Source: JAYPWI01 sp038135065 (GTDB taxonomy: Bacteria > Actinomycetota > Acidimicrobiia > Acidimicrobiales > Poriferisodalaceae). Taken from it: a DNA stretch of 11,216 nucleotides. The stretch's first letter is position 1. Each line of letters starts with the position of its first letter. The stretch is taken from NCBI GenBank assembly GCA_038135065.1, contig JAYPWI010000057.1, positions 1 to 11,216 of the forward strand, in the 5' to 3' direction. The translations under genes and the position numbers were made by a program. Positions 1 to 5,331 of this stretch are shown here, one piece after another. The notes under the pieces are model-generated. The model made no database searches. It was not told the DNA's origin and saw only the letters and a list, made by a program, of their open reading frames with translations.

Positions 1-212
1 TCGCCCCCGGCGCAGAAGGCTCGACCGGCCCCGGTCAGGACCAGCACCCGCATCTCTCGGTCGTTGGCGAAGTCTCTGCTGAAGGTCGCTAGTTCGGCGT
101 GCATACGGCCATTGACCGCATTGAGGCGCTCCGGCCGGTTCAGGGTGACCACGGCCACCCCGTTGTCCCGCCGCTCGATGGCCATCGTCTCGTAGTTGTT
201 TGGATCCAGCAT
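1..212 (-). CDS. Enoyl-CoA hydratase/isomerase (crotonase) family protein, N-terminal part
   Basis: Only the first 70 residues lie in the window; the gene runs off the left edge. The readable protein begins MLDPNNYETMAIERRDNG and contains NRPERLNAVN (about residues 25-34) and AFCAGG followed by a partial Asp codon (about 65-71). These are the N-terminal crotonase signatures: the beta-strand with the acyl-CoA contact and the first oxyanion-hole segment A-F-x-A-G-G-D. The usual reaction is hydration or isomerisation of an enoyl-CoA in the cytoplasm, but the two catalytic Glu positions lie outside the window, so hydratase, isomerase or hydrolase activity cannot be told apart. The ATG at 212 is preceded by the purine-rich GGGAGAGGGGGAACC (leftward strand), a good ribosome binding site, and by a TAGGCT hexamer at 235-240. 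It is divergent from the hydrolase-thiolase unit and shares its upstream region. The family call is firm; the exact role is unknown. Confidence 0.9.
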   Translation of the reverse strand, partial: MLDPNNYETMAIERRDNGVAVVTLNRPERLNAVNGRMHAELATFSRDFANDREMRVLVLTGAGRAFCAGG

Positions 213-234
213 GGTTCCCCCTCTCCCCGGGCCG

Positions 235-240
235 AGCCTA
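235..240 (-). promoter_or_regulatory. Candidate -10 element (TAGGCT) for the leftward crotonase gene
   Basis: On the minus strand TAGGCT matches the actinobacterial TANNNT -10 pattern and ends 22 bases before the ATG at 212, leaving room for a short leader with the ribosome binding site. The same TAGNNT-type hexamer precedes other units in this window. No clear -35 is visible. This is inferred from position and recurrence only. Confidence 0.4.
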
Positions 241-331
241 CGCCCAGCGGCCCAGTCGATTCTGAGGCATCCTCCCGGCTCTGACTGCTGGCTCGGACGC
301 GATCGCCCCTACGGCCCGCCAGCCGCTGCGC

Positions 332-337
332 TACGGT
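332..337 (+). promoter_or_regulatory. Candidate -10 element (TACGGT) for a leaderless hydrolase-fold gene
   Basis: TACGGT ends 7 bases before the GTG at 345, and no Shine-Dalgarno-like sequence lies between. That spacing puts transcription start at or next to the start codon, as in leaderless actinobacterial mRNAs. No convincing -35 box is seen. The region between the divergent genes (213-344) also holds a 7-bp inverted repeat, CCGAGCC at 232-238 and GGCTCGG at 290-296, whose left arm overlaps the leftward -10 candidate. Confidence 0.4.
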
Positions 338-344
338 CCAGACC

Positions 345-1157
345 GTGCCACGGAAGTACGTACAGACAGACGGGTTGGCCACCCTCGTCCACCACCGGGG
401 GGCCACCACCCTTCCCGGTTCACCGCCCCAGACCGACAACGGTCGGGTCGTCGTGTGCCTGCACGACGCCGGGGGAAACGGCAACTGCTTCGCCGCAGTG
501 ATGGACAACTTGGCCGATACCCACTCACCGATCTCCTTCGACCAGCCCGGCCACGGCCGCTCCGGCGGCCTGGACAGCCTGGGCAGTATCGAGGCAATGG
601 CCGACCACGCAGCCGCCGTGCTGTCGGGTTGGGGCCTCACCGACGTCGTGCTGGTCGGTGAGGGCATGGGAGCCAGCGTTGCCCTGGAGGTAGCCGCCGC
701 CGGGGCAGTGTCCGTGGCCGGGGTGGTCGCAGTGGGCACGGTGGCCCTGAGCCCCGACCTCGCCGGGCAGATCGACGAACTGGCGGCCATCACCGCCGGG
801 AAGGCCCGGCGCCAGTTCGACCAGTCGGGGTACGCCCCCGACACCCCACGGGAGGTGTACGGCGCGGCCTTTGCCCAGTGGGTGTTGACCGATCCTCGGG
901 CCACCGTGAACGATCTTCGTGGTCAGGCCGCCTGGCCGGGCGCCGAACGGGCGGGCGCGGTGTCCTGCCCCGTCTTGGTCGTGGTCGGTGAGCACACCGA
1001 GGACGACCACCGGACGGCAGCCGAGTCGTTCGCTGCGGCAACCAACGGCACGGTGGCCGATCTGGCCGGAGCGGGGCGGCGTGGGGTCGTCGAACAGCCC
1101 GCCGCCCTGGCCGAGTTGATCAGCTCGTTCGCAGCGGGCTTGGGAGGTGCGGCATGA
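345..1157 (+). CDS. Alpha/beta-hydrolase-fold protein lacking the catalytic Ser and His (probable pseudoenzyme)
   Basis: The 270-residue length and motif order fit the alpha/beta hydrolase fold: the oxyanion-hole strand VVVCLHDAGGN (35-45), FDQPGHGRSGG (65-75), a nucleophile-elbow strand DVVLVGEGMGASVAL (100-114), the late strand PVLVVVGEHTEDD, and the C-terminal loop GAGRRGVVEQP (242-252). The family elbow is G-x-S-x-G; here it is G105-E-G107-M-G109, so Gly (codon GGC) replaces the Ser nucleophile. In the last loop, where family members have G-x-G-H, Arg245 replaces the His. Two of the three triad residues are therefore gone, and hydrolysis by the usual mechanism is not expected. A binding, scaffolding or cofactor-free non-hydrolytic role is possible. 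The GTG start has no ribosome binding site but lies 7 bases after TACGGT. Its stop overlaps the next gene's start (ATGA, 1154-1157), implying co-translation with the thiolase-fold protein. Confidence 0.85.
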   Translation: MPRKYVQTDGLATLVHHRGATTLPGSPPQTDNGRVVVCLHDAGGNGNCFAAVMDNLADTHSPISFDQPGHGRSGGLDSLGSIEAMADHAAAVLSGWGLTDVVLVGEGMGASVALEVAAAGAVSVAGVVAVGTVALSPDLAGQIDELAAITAGKARRQFDQSGYAPDTPREVYGAAFAQWVLTDPRATVNDLRGQAAWPGAERAGAVSCPVLVVVGEHTEDDHRTAAESFAAATNGTVADLAGAGRRGVVEQPAALAELISSFAAGLGGAA

Positions 1158-2326
1158 CCGCCGACCTGGAGTTCCCCCGCAACATCGCCATCGCCGGGGT
1201 GTACGAACACCCGAGCCGGTTCAGTCCCGACAAGACCGAGTTCCAGATCATGGCCGAATGCGCCCGAGGCGCCCTCGACGACGCCGGGCTGAGTCGCGAC
1301 GACGTCGACGGGTTGTTCGGCGCCTCGATGACCATGGGCATGATGGGCATCGTCGACCTGGCCGAGTACTTGAACCTCAAGCCGAACTACATCGACGGCT
1401 CCAACATCGGCGGGTCGTCGTTCGTCAGCCACGTCAACCATGCAGCAGCGGCAATCAATGCCGGCATGTGCGAGGTGGCCCTGATCCTGTACGGCTCCAC
1501 GGCCGCTTCGAACTCGGTGGCCATCGGTACGGGGATGGGTGGTGGCTCCAAGGACCCTGCCGCCTCATTCAGCGGGCCATACGGGATGACGACAGTGGGC
1601 AGCTACGCCATGTACGCCCAACGCCACATGCACCTGTATGGCACGACCAGCGAACAGCTGGCCGAGATCGCAGTGACCATGCGGCGCCATGCCTCGCTGA
1701 ACCCCCTGGCCAAGATGCGTACCCCCATCACCGTGGACGACGTGATGTCGTCCCGGGTGATCAGCTCGCCGCTGCACCTCCTCGACTGCTGCATCATCAG
1801 CGACGGGGGTGGGGCCATCATCGTGACCTCCCACGAGCGGGCCCGCGACCTGCGCGCCACCCCGGTGCGCCTGCTGGGCTGTGGGGAGGCGGTGACCCAC
1901 CAGGAGGTCGGCCAACCCGACCTGCTGACCATCGCAGCCCGCCAGTCGGGGGCAAGGGCCATGGGTATGGCCGGGGTCACCCACGCCGATCTCGACCTGG
2001 CCATGATCTACGACAGCTTCACCATCACCGTGTTGGCCACCCTTGAGAACCTGGGCTTCTGCCAGCCCGGGGAGGGCGGCGACTTCGTGTCCGGGGGTCG
2101 GATCGGCCTGGGCGGCCAGCTACCCGTGAATCCCGACGGAGGCGGCCTGTCCTCCAATCACCCGGGGATGCGAGGCATCTTCCTGGTCATCGAAGCCGTG
2201 AAACAGCTTCGGGGCGAATGTGGGGACCGGCAGGTGGACGGGGCGCAGCTGGCCCTGGCCCACGGCACCGGTGGCACCATCGGCGACAAGCACAGCGGGG
2301 CCACCCTCGTGCTGGGAAGGGACTGA
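1154..2326 (+). CDS. Thiolase-fold protein of the non-thiolytic lipid-transfer (Ltp2-like) type, putative acyl-CoA retro-aldolase
   Basis: The 390-residue protein has the two-half thiolase fold. The N-terminal half carries GSNIGGSSFVSHVNHAAAAI (82-101), aligned to the segment that holds the nucleophilic Cys in thiolases; here Ile85 sits at that place and no Cys is present. The C-terminal half carries MIYDSFTITV (284-293), the SSNHPGMRG active-site His loop (His336) and AHGTGG (369-374), where classical thiolases have a second Cys. Missing both Cys but keeping the YDxFT and HPG motifs matches the lipid-transfer family. Its member Ltp2 cleaves a beta-hydroxyacyl-CoA by retro-aldol reaction with a DUF35 partner. 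That partner gene follows immediately here. The ATG is preceded by GGGAGG (1142-1147) inside the upstream gene and overlaps its stop. Family and absence of Cys are seen; aldolase activity is inferred. A role as a non-catalytic carrier is the alternative. Confidence 0.88.
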   Translation: MTADLEFPRNIAIAGVYEHPSRFSPDKTEFQIMAECARGALDDAGLSRDDVDGLFGASMTMGMMGIVDLAEYLNLKPNYIDGSNIGGSSFVSHVNHAAAAINAGMCEVALILYGSTAASNSVAIGTGMGGGSKDPAASFSGPYGMTTVGSYAMYAQRHMHLYGTTSEQLAEIAVTMRRHASLNPLAKMRTPITVDDVMSSRVISSPLHLLDCCIISDGGGAIIVTSHERARDLRATPVRLLGCGEAVTHQEVGQPDLLTIAARQSGARAMGMAGVTHADLDLAMIYDSFTITVLATLENLGFCQPGEGGDFVSGGRIGLGGQLPVNPDGGGLSSNHPGMRGIFLVIEAVKQLRGECGDRQVDGAQLALAHGTGGTIGDKHSGATLVLGRD

Positions 2327-2327
2327 G

Positions 2328-2759
2328 ATGACCGAACGCACCGAGATCGACCATCCCCTCCCCTATGCGTCCTGGGAATCGCGGGGGTACTGGGAGGGCG
2401 CTGGTAGAGGTGAGCTGGTGCTGCAGCGCAACCGTCGCACCGGGGCCTACCAGCACAAACCCCGTGGTGTGGCCGTGGACACCCTCGACCCCGACGACCT
2501 CGAGTACGTCGTCGCCTCGGGTCGGGGCACCGTGTACACCTTCACCGTCACCAACCAGAACCAGGCCCCCGGCTTCGCCACAGCGTGCCCCTACGTCATG
2601 GCCTACGTGGACCTCGAAGAGGGGCCCCGGGTGCTGACCAACATCGTGGGTTGCGACCCCGACGACGTCAGCATCGGTATGGCCGTGGTGGCCGACTTCG
2701 TGTCCGGCACCCGTGACGACGGCGAATCCTTCGCCGTTCCCGTGTTCCGACCAGCCTGA
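2328..2759 (+). CDS. DUF35 OB-fold protein, partner of the thiolase-fold protein, with degenerate zinc ribbon
   Basis: The 143-residue size is normal for a stand-alone Zn-ribbon/OB-fold (DUF35) acyl-CoA-associated protein. The N-terminal helix YASWESRGYWEGAGRGELVLQ (13-33) and C-terminal OB fold are typical, with RGTVYTFTV (66-74) and an EEGPRVLTNIVGCDPDDVSIGM-like region near 98-119. In most relatives the middle segment is a rubredoxin-like C-x2-C...C-x2-C ribbon; here it reads QRNRRTGAYQHKPRG (33-47) with no Cys, so zinc binding there is unlikely. I chose the ATG at 2328, two bases after the thiolase stop and 7 bases after GGGAAGG, rather than the in-frame start at 2220, which would lie inside the thiolase gene. 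Adjacent thiolase/DUF35 pairs normally form one complex, in which DUF35 helps bind the CoA substrate; this is family knowledge applied by inference. Confidence 0.88.
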   Translation: MTERTEIDHPLPYASWESRGYWEGAGRGELVLQRNRRTGAYQHKPRGVAVDTLDPDDLEYVVASGRGTVYTFTVTNQNQAPGFATACPYVMAYVDLEEGPRVLTNIVGCDPDDVSIGMAVVADFVSGTRDDGESFAVPVFRPA

Positions 2760-2806
2760 TCGGGCACACTGGTCGACGGCCAGTGCCCCCTACTCCCCTC
2801 TGCGCA

Positions 2807-3451
2807 ATGATCCTCGACCTGCACACCCACTCCATCAAGTCCGACGACGGGCGGGCCAAGGTGGAGAACTACTGCAAGTGGATCCACAAGAAGGAGATCC
2901 CCCTCGACGGGTTCGTGCTCACCGAGCACCGGCAGTTCGACGACACGTCGGATTACCGCCACCTCGAGGACCAGTACGGCCTGGTGATCCTGAAGGCGTC
3001 CGAGGTCGAGACCGATTACGGCCACGTGTTGGTGTTCGGGGTCAACGACGACCTGGTCAACGCCTTCGATTTCGCCGACGTCCGCAACCCGATCGGCGAG
3101 GTCCTCGAGGCGGCCGAACGGTGCGGAGCGTTCGCCGCTCCCTGCCACCCGGGCCGCAAGCGAGTCGGCCTGTTCTCCCACTACGAGGCCCGGGGCCCTG
3201 TGGAGGGTGTGCACACCGTCGAGGTGCTCAACGGCGGGTCGATCCCCGGTGAGGACGAACTGTCGGTTGCCCGGGCCACCGAGCACGGGTACCGGATGTT
3301 CGGCGGGTCGGACAGCCATGTAGTCAGCCGCATTGGGTACTGCGCCACCAAGTTCGACGACCAGGACATCGCCACCATCGACGACCTGGTGGGCGCCCTG
3401 CGCACCGGGGCCTTCGAGCCCGTGTCGTTCCGGCCCTCAGGCGACGACTGA
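2807..3451 (+). CDS. PHP-domain metal-dependent phosphoesterase
   Basis: With the ATG at 2807 the protein is 214 residues and begins MILDLHTHSIKSDDG. The PHP metal-binding motifs occur in order: H6-T-H8, D14, T39-E-H41, Glu66 or Glu68 in ASEVET, His73 in GHVLVFG, CHPGRK (113-118), EVLNG (139-143) and GSDSH (167-171). All metal ligands expected for a polymerase-and-histidinol-phosphatase fold phosphoesterase appear present, so it should be an active hydrolase of phosphoesters; nucleotides, short oligonucleotides and sugar phosphates are all known in the family. An in-frame GTG at 2783 would add eight residues (MPPTPLCA), but these precede the normal PHP start, and neither start has a clear ribosome binding site. 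It lies 47 bases after the DUF35 stop in the same direction, so it is probably in that unit, though its link to CoA chemistry is unclear. It is convergent with the dioxygenase gene. Confidence 0.85.
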   Translation: MILDLHTHSIKSDDGRAKVENYCKWIHKKEIPLDGFVLTEHRQFDDTSDYRHLEDQYGLVILKASEVETDYGHVLVFGVNDDLVNAFDFADVRNPIGEVLEAAERCGAFAAPCHPGRKRVGLFSHYEARGPVEGVHTVEVLNGGSIPGEDELSVARATEHGYRMFGGSDSHVVSRIGYCATKFDDQDIATIDDLVGALRTGAFEPVSFRPSGDD

Positions 3452-3502
3452 TCAACCCGCTGCAAGCCGTCCCGGCCAGCTGCCTGGCAGGGCGGCGCCT
3501 GG

Positions 3503-4348
3503 CTAGCCGTCGTAGAAGAAGGCCGGGTGGAGGCCGATCAGGGTCCGTTCCCGAGGGGTGGTCGCGCGGGCGATGGCCTCGGCCGACGCCTGGTTGGTCG
3601 TTTCGGTGGTGTGGAGGCGTTGGGCGATGTCCCGCCGTCCGTAATGGGCCTGCACGAAGAACCGGCCGGGACCACCAGGGTCAGGGGGCAGGCGCCGATG
3701 CCACACGTCGGACACGAACAGCGCCACGTCACCGGCCTCCCCCACCAGGGGCAGCACCCCGACCCCGTCGTAGTCCAGGTCGACGTCGTCCAGACGATCC
3801 GACGGTGGGGCCTGGCCCGAAGTGTGGCTCCGGGGGATCACCCCGGTCGGCCCGCAGGACAACGGCATGGGGTCGATCAGGATGTGGGCGGCCACCACGA
3901 ACACCGGGTACGGGATCTCCTCGGGCCACCGTGTACCGACCGGCCGGGGGACATGGGGACCGGCGTCGATGTGCCACTTCCCCCCACCGTGGGTGGCCTC
4001 ACGACCGGCGGGGTTGCGCCACGAACTGTTGGCGATGAGATGACAGTCCTCCCCCACCAGCGGTTCGAGGACATCGAGGATGTCCCGGTGGCCGACCACC
4101 CGCTGTACTACCGCTGAGCGGTTCACCGTTTCGTACCGGAACTCGTCCCAGGCCACGAAGTCGCTCTCAGGGCGCCGGATATCGGGCGGATACTCGTCGA
4201 ACACCCGCTCGACGTCCCGCCGCAGCTCGTCGACCTCGTCAGGGCCCAGTACCCCGCGCAGCATCACGTGGCCCTCCCGCTCGAGCTGCGCGGCAGCGGC
4301 TGGCCCGTCGGGACGGGCGTGGAGATAGCCCCGTCGTCGTTGCAGCAT
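3503..4348 (-). CDS. Phytanoyl-CoA dioxygenase (PhyH) family Fe(II)/2-oxoglutarate oxygenase
   Basis: The 281 residues match PhyH-family length. The N-terminal part (LEREGHVMLRGVLGPDEVDEL, 22-42) is the usual opening of the double-stranded beta-helix enzymes. The iron triad is intact: His126-Ile-Asp128 in KWHIDAGPHV and His217 in VSDVWHRR, with Arg229 in PGRFFVQAHYGRRD as the likely 2-oxoglutarate anchor. An SCGPTGVIPRSH stretch (164-175), the family's substrate-side loop, lies between. It should hydroxylate or otherwise oxidise a small organic substrate with O2 and 2-oxoglutarate in the cytoplasm. The substrate is not readable, and the family is broad (acyl-CoAs, osmolytes, alkaloids, chlorinated compounds). 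The ATG at 4348 has GAGAGGGGGGTGAG just before it and TAGCCT at 4370-4375. It is a single-gene unit facing away from the short-chain dehydrogenase and converging on the PHP gene. Confidence 0.9.
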   Translation of the reverse strand: MLQRRRGYLHARPDGPAAAAQLEREGHVMLRGVLGPDEVDELRRDVERVFDEYPPDIRRPESDFVAWDEFRYETVNRSAVVQRVVGHRDILDVLEPLVGEDCHLIANSSWRNPAGREATHGGGKWHIDAGPHVPRPVGTRWPEEIPYPVFVVAAHILIDPMPLSCGPTGVIPRSHTSGQAPPSDRLDDVDLDYDGVGVLPLVGEAGDVALFVSDVWHRRLPPDPGGPGRFFVQAHYGRRDIAQRLHTTETTNQASAEAIARATTPRERTLIGLHPAFFYDG

Positions 4349-4369
4349 CTCACCCCCCTCTCGGCGTTC

Positions 4370-4375
4370 AGGCTA
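4370..4375 (-). promoter_or_regulatory. Candidate -10 element (TAGCCT) for the PhyH gene
   Basis: On the minus strand TAGCCT lies 21 bases upstream of the ATG at 4348, with a purine-rich ribosome binding site between. It fits the TANNNT pattern seen before other units in the window. It sits in a 66-base divergent intergenic region with the opposing promoter candidate at 4403-4408, so the two promoters must be nearly back to back. Confidence 0.4.
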
Positions 4376-4402
4376 CCCATCCCCCGGGGTCCGCTCGCCG
4401 CC

Positions 4403-4408
4403 TAGCAT
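4403..4408 (+). promoter_or_regulatory. Candidate -10 element (TAGCAT) for a leaderless SDR gene
   Basis: TAGCAT ends 6 bases before the ATG at 4415. The intervening CGGGTC is no ribosome binding site at usable spacing. The arrangement predicts that transcription starts at the A of ATG, giving a leaderless mRNA. Confidence 0.45.
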
Positions 4409-4414
4409 CGGGTC

Positions 4415-5293
4415 ATGACACGTGCAGCGACCGTCTCGTTCATCACCGGGGCCAACTCGGGTATCGGGAGGGCGGCAGCCCTCAAACTGGGGGCCGAGGG
4501 TCATCGGGTCTACGCAGGCATGCGCTCCCTCGACAAGGGGGCCAAGCTCATGGAGCTGGGAGACGGTCTCGACATCGTGCCGGTGGTGTGCGACGTGGCC
4601 GACGACGCCTCGGTGGCTGCCGCAGCCGAGCTCATCCTGGAGGACGCCGGCCAGGTGGACGTTCTGGTGAACAACGCAGGGATCGGCTTCAACGCGGTGA
4701 CCGAGGACATCGACATCGCAGCCGGCAAGGACTGCATGGACGTCAACTTCTGGGGTGTCGTTCGCTGCGTGAAGGCCTTCGGACCAGCCATGCGGTCGCA
4801 GCGGTCGGGCCACATCGTGAACATCAGCTCCATTGCGGGCACCATGGGCCTCATCGCCCAACCCGTGTACGTGGGGTCGAAGTTCGCCCTCGAGGGGATG
4901 AGCGAGTGCCTGGCCCAGGAGATGGCCCCCTACGGGGTGCGGGTGTCGGTCATCGAACCGGGGGTGACCCGCACGGCCATCCTCCCCAAGAACGAAGGCC
5001 ACCCCGAACCCACGGACTTCACCGACCACTACGAGCGGATGTTCCAGTTCTACGCGGCGGGGATCGCAGCCAATGTGTCGGCCGACGCGGTGGCCGAGGT
5101 GATTCTGGAGGCCATCACCGCCGACCACACTCAGCTGCGGTGGGTGTGTGCGTGGGGCGGCGAGGAATTGGTGGCCGGCCGACCGGCCATGAGCGACCAG
5201 CAATGGGTCGAGTTGGGTGCAGCCGCCGCCGACCCTGAGCTGTATGCGGCCCGCTACCACGAGGCCTTCGGCGTCGACCTGTCCGGGCGCTAG
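4415..5293 (+). CDS. Short-chain dehydrogenase/reductase (classical SDR, 17-beta-HSD1/retinol-dehydrogenase-like)
   Basis: The 292-residue Rossmann protein carries the dinucleotide motif TGANSGIG (11-18), Asp60 in CDVADD, NNAG (86-89), and the catalytic tetrad Asn111 (MDVNFWG), Ser139 (NISSIAG), Tyr152 and Lys156 (YVGSK), followed by EPGVTRTAI. Arg37 in AGMRSLDKG, at the end of the second strand, favours NADP(H) over NAD(H). The MRS and EPGVTRT segments and the long C-terminal tail (about residues 200-292) resemble the 17-beta-hydroxysteroid/retinol dehydrogenase group more than FabG. It should interconvert an alcohol and a ketone on a lipophilic or CoA-linked substrate; that substrate is inferred only loosely from the neighbours. 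It starts at an ATG with no Shine-Dalgarno but a TAGCAT hexamer 6 bases upstream. The CoA-transferase follows 38 bases downstream in the same direction and is probably co-expressed. Confidence 0.92.
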   Translation: MTRAATVSFITGANSGIGRAAALKLGAEGHRVYAGMRSLDKGAKLMELGDGLDIVPVVCDVADDASVAAAAELILEDAGQVDVLVNNAGIGFNAVTEDIDIAAGKDCMDVNFWGVVRCVKAFGPAMRSQRSGHIVNISSIAGTMGLIAQPVYVGSKFALEGMSECLAQEMAPYGVRVSVIEPGVTRTAILPKNEGHPEPTDFTDHYERMFQFYAAGIAANVSADAVAEVILEAITADHTQLRWVCAWGGEELVAGRPAMSDQQWVELGAAAADPELYAARYHEAFGVDLSGR

Positions 5294-5296
5294 TCT
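5291..5296 (+). promoter_or_regulatory. Possible internal -10 element (TAGTCT) ahead of the fused CoA-transferase
   Basis: TAGTCT starts with the SDR stop codon (TAG, 5291-5293) and lies 35 bases before the GTG at 5332, with a GAGGGGG ribosome binding site between. It resembles the other TAGNNT candidates here and could give the CoA-transferase its own transcript in addition to readthrough from the SDR gene. The evidence is weak. Confidence 0.25.
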
Positions 5297-5331
5297 GCCG
5301 AGCCATCACCACTGGACACGAGGGGGCCGAC

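Noticed and set aside
1147..2046. A 299-codon forward frame overlapping the thiolase-fold gene
   Set aside because: It is an out-of-frame Arg/Pro/His-rich translation typical of a shadow; the thiolase-fold frame carries the family motifs.
2783..2806. Eight-residue extension of the PHP protein from GTG 2783
   Set aside because: The added residues precede the usual PHP N-terminus and there is no ribosome binding site, but the extension cannot be excluded.
3475..3488. Small hairpin GCCAG/CTGGC between the convergent PHP and PhyH genes as a bidirectional terminator
   Set aside because: The 5-bp stem with no T-run on either strand is within chance expectation for this GC content.
4373..5260. A 295-codon minus-strand frame opposite the SDR gene
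   Set aside because: The SDR frame has a full catalytic tetrad; the opposite frame has His/Gly-rich sequence without motifs.
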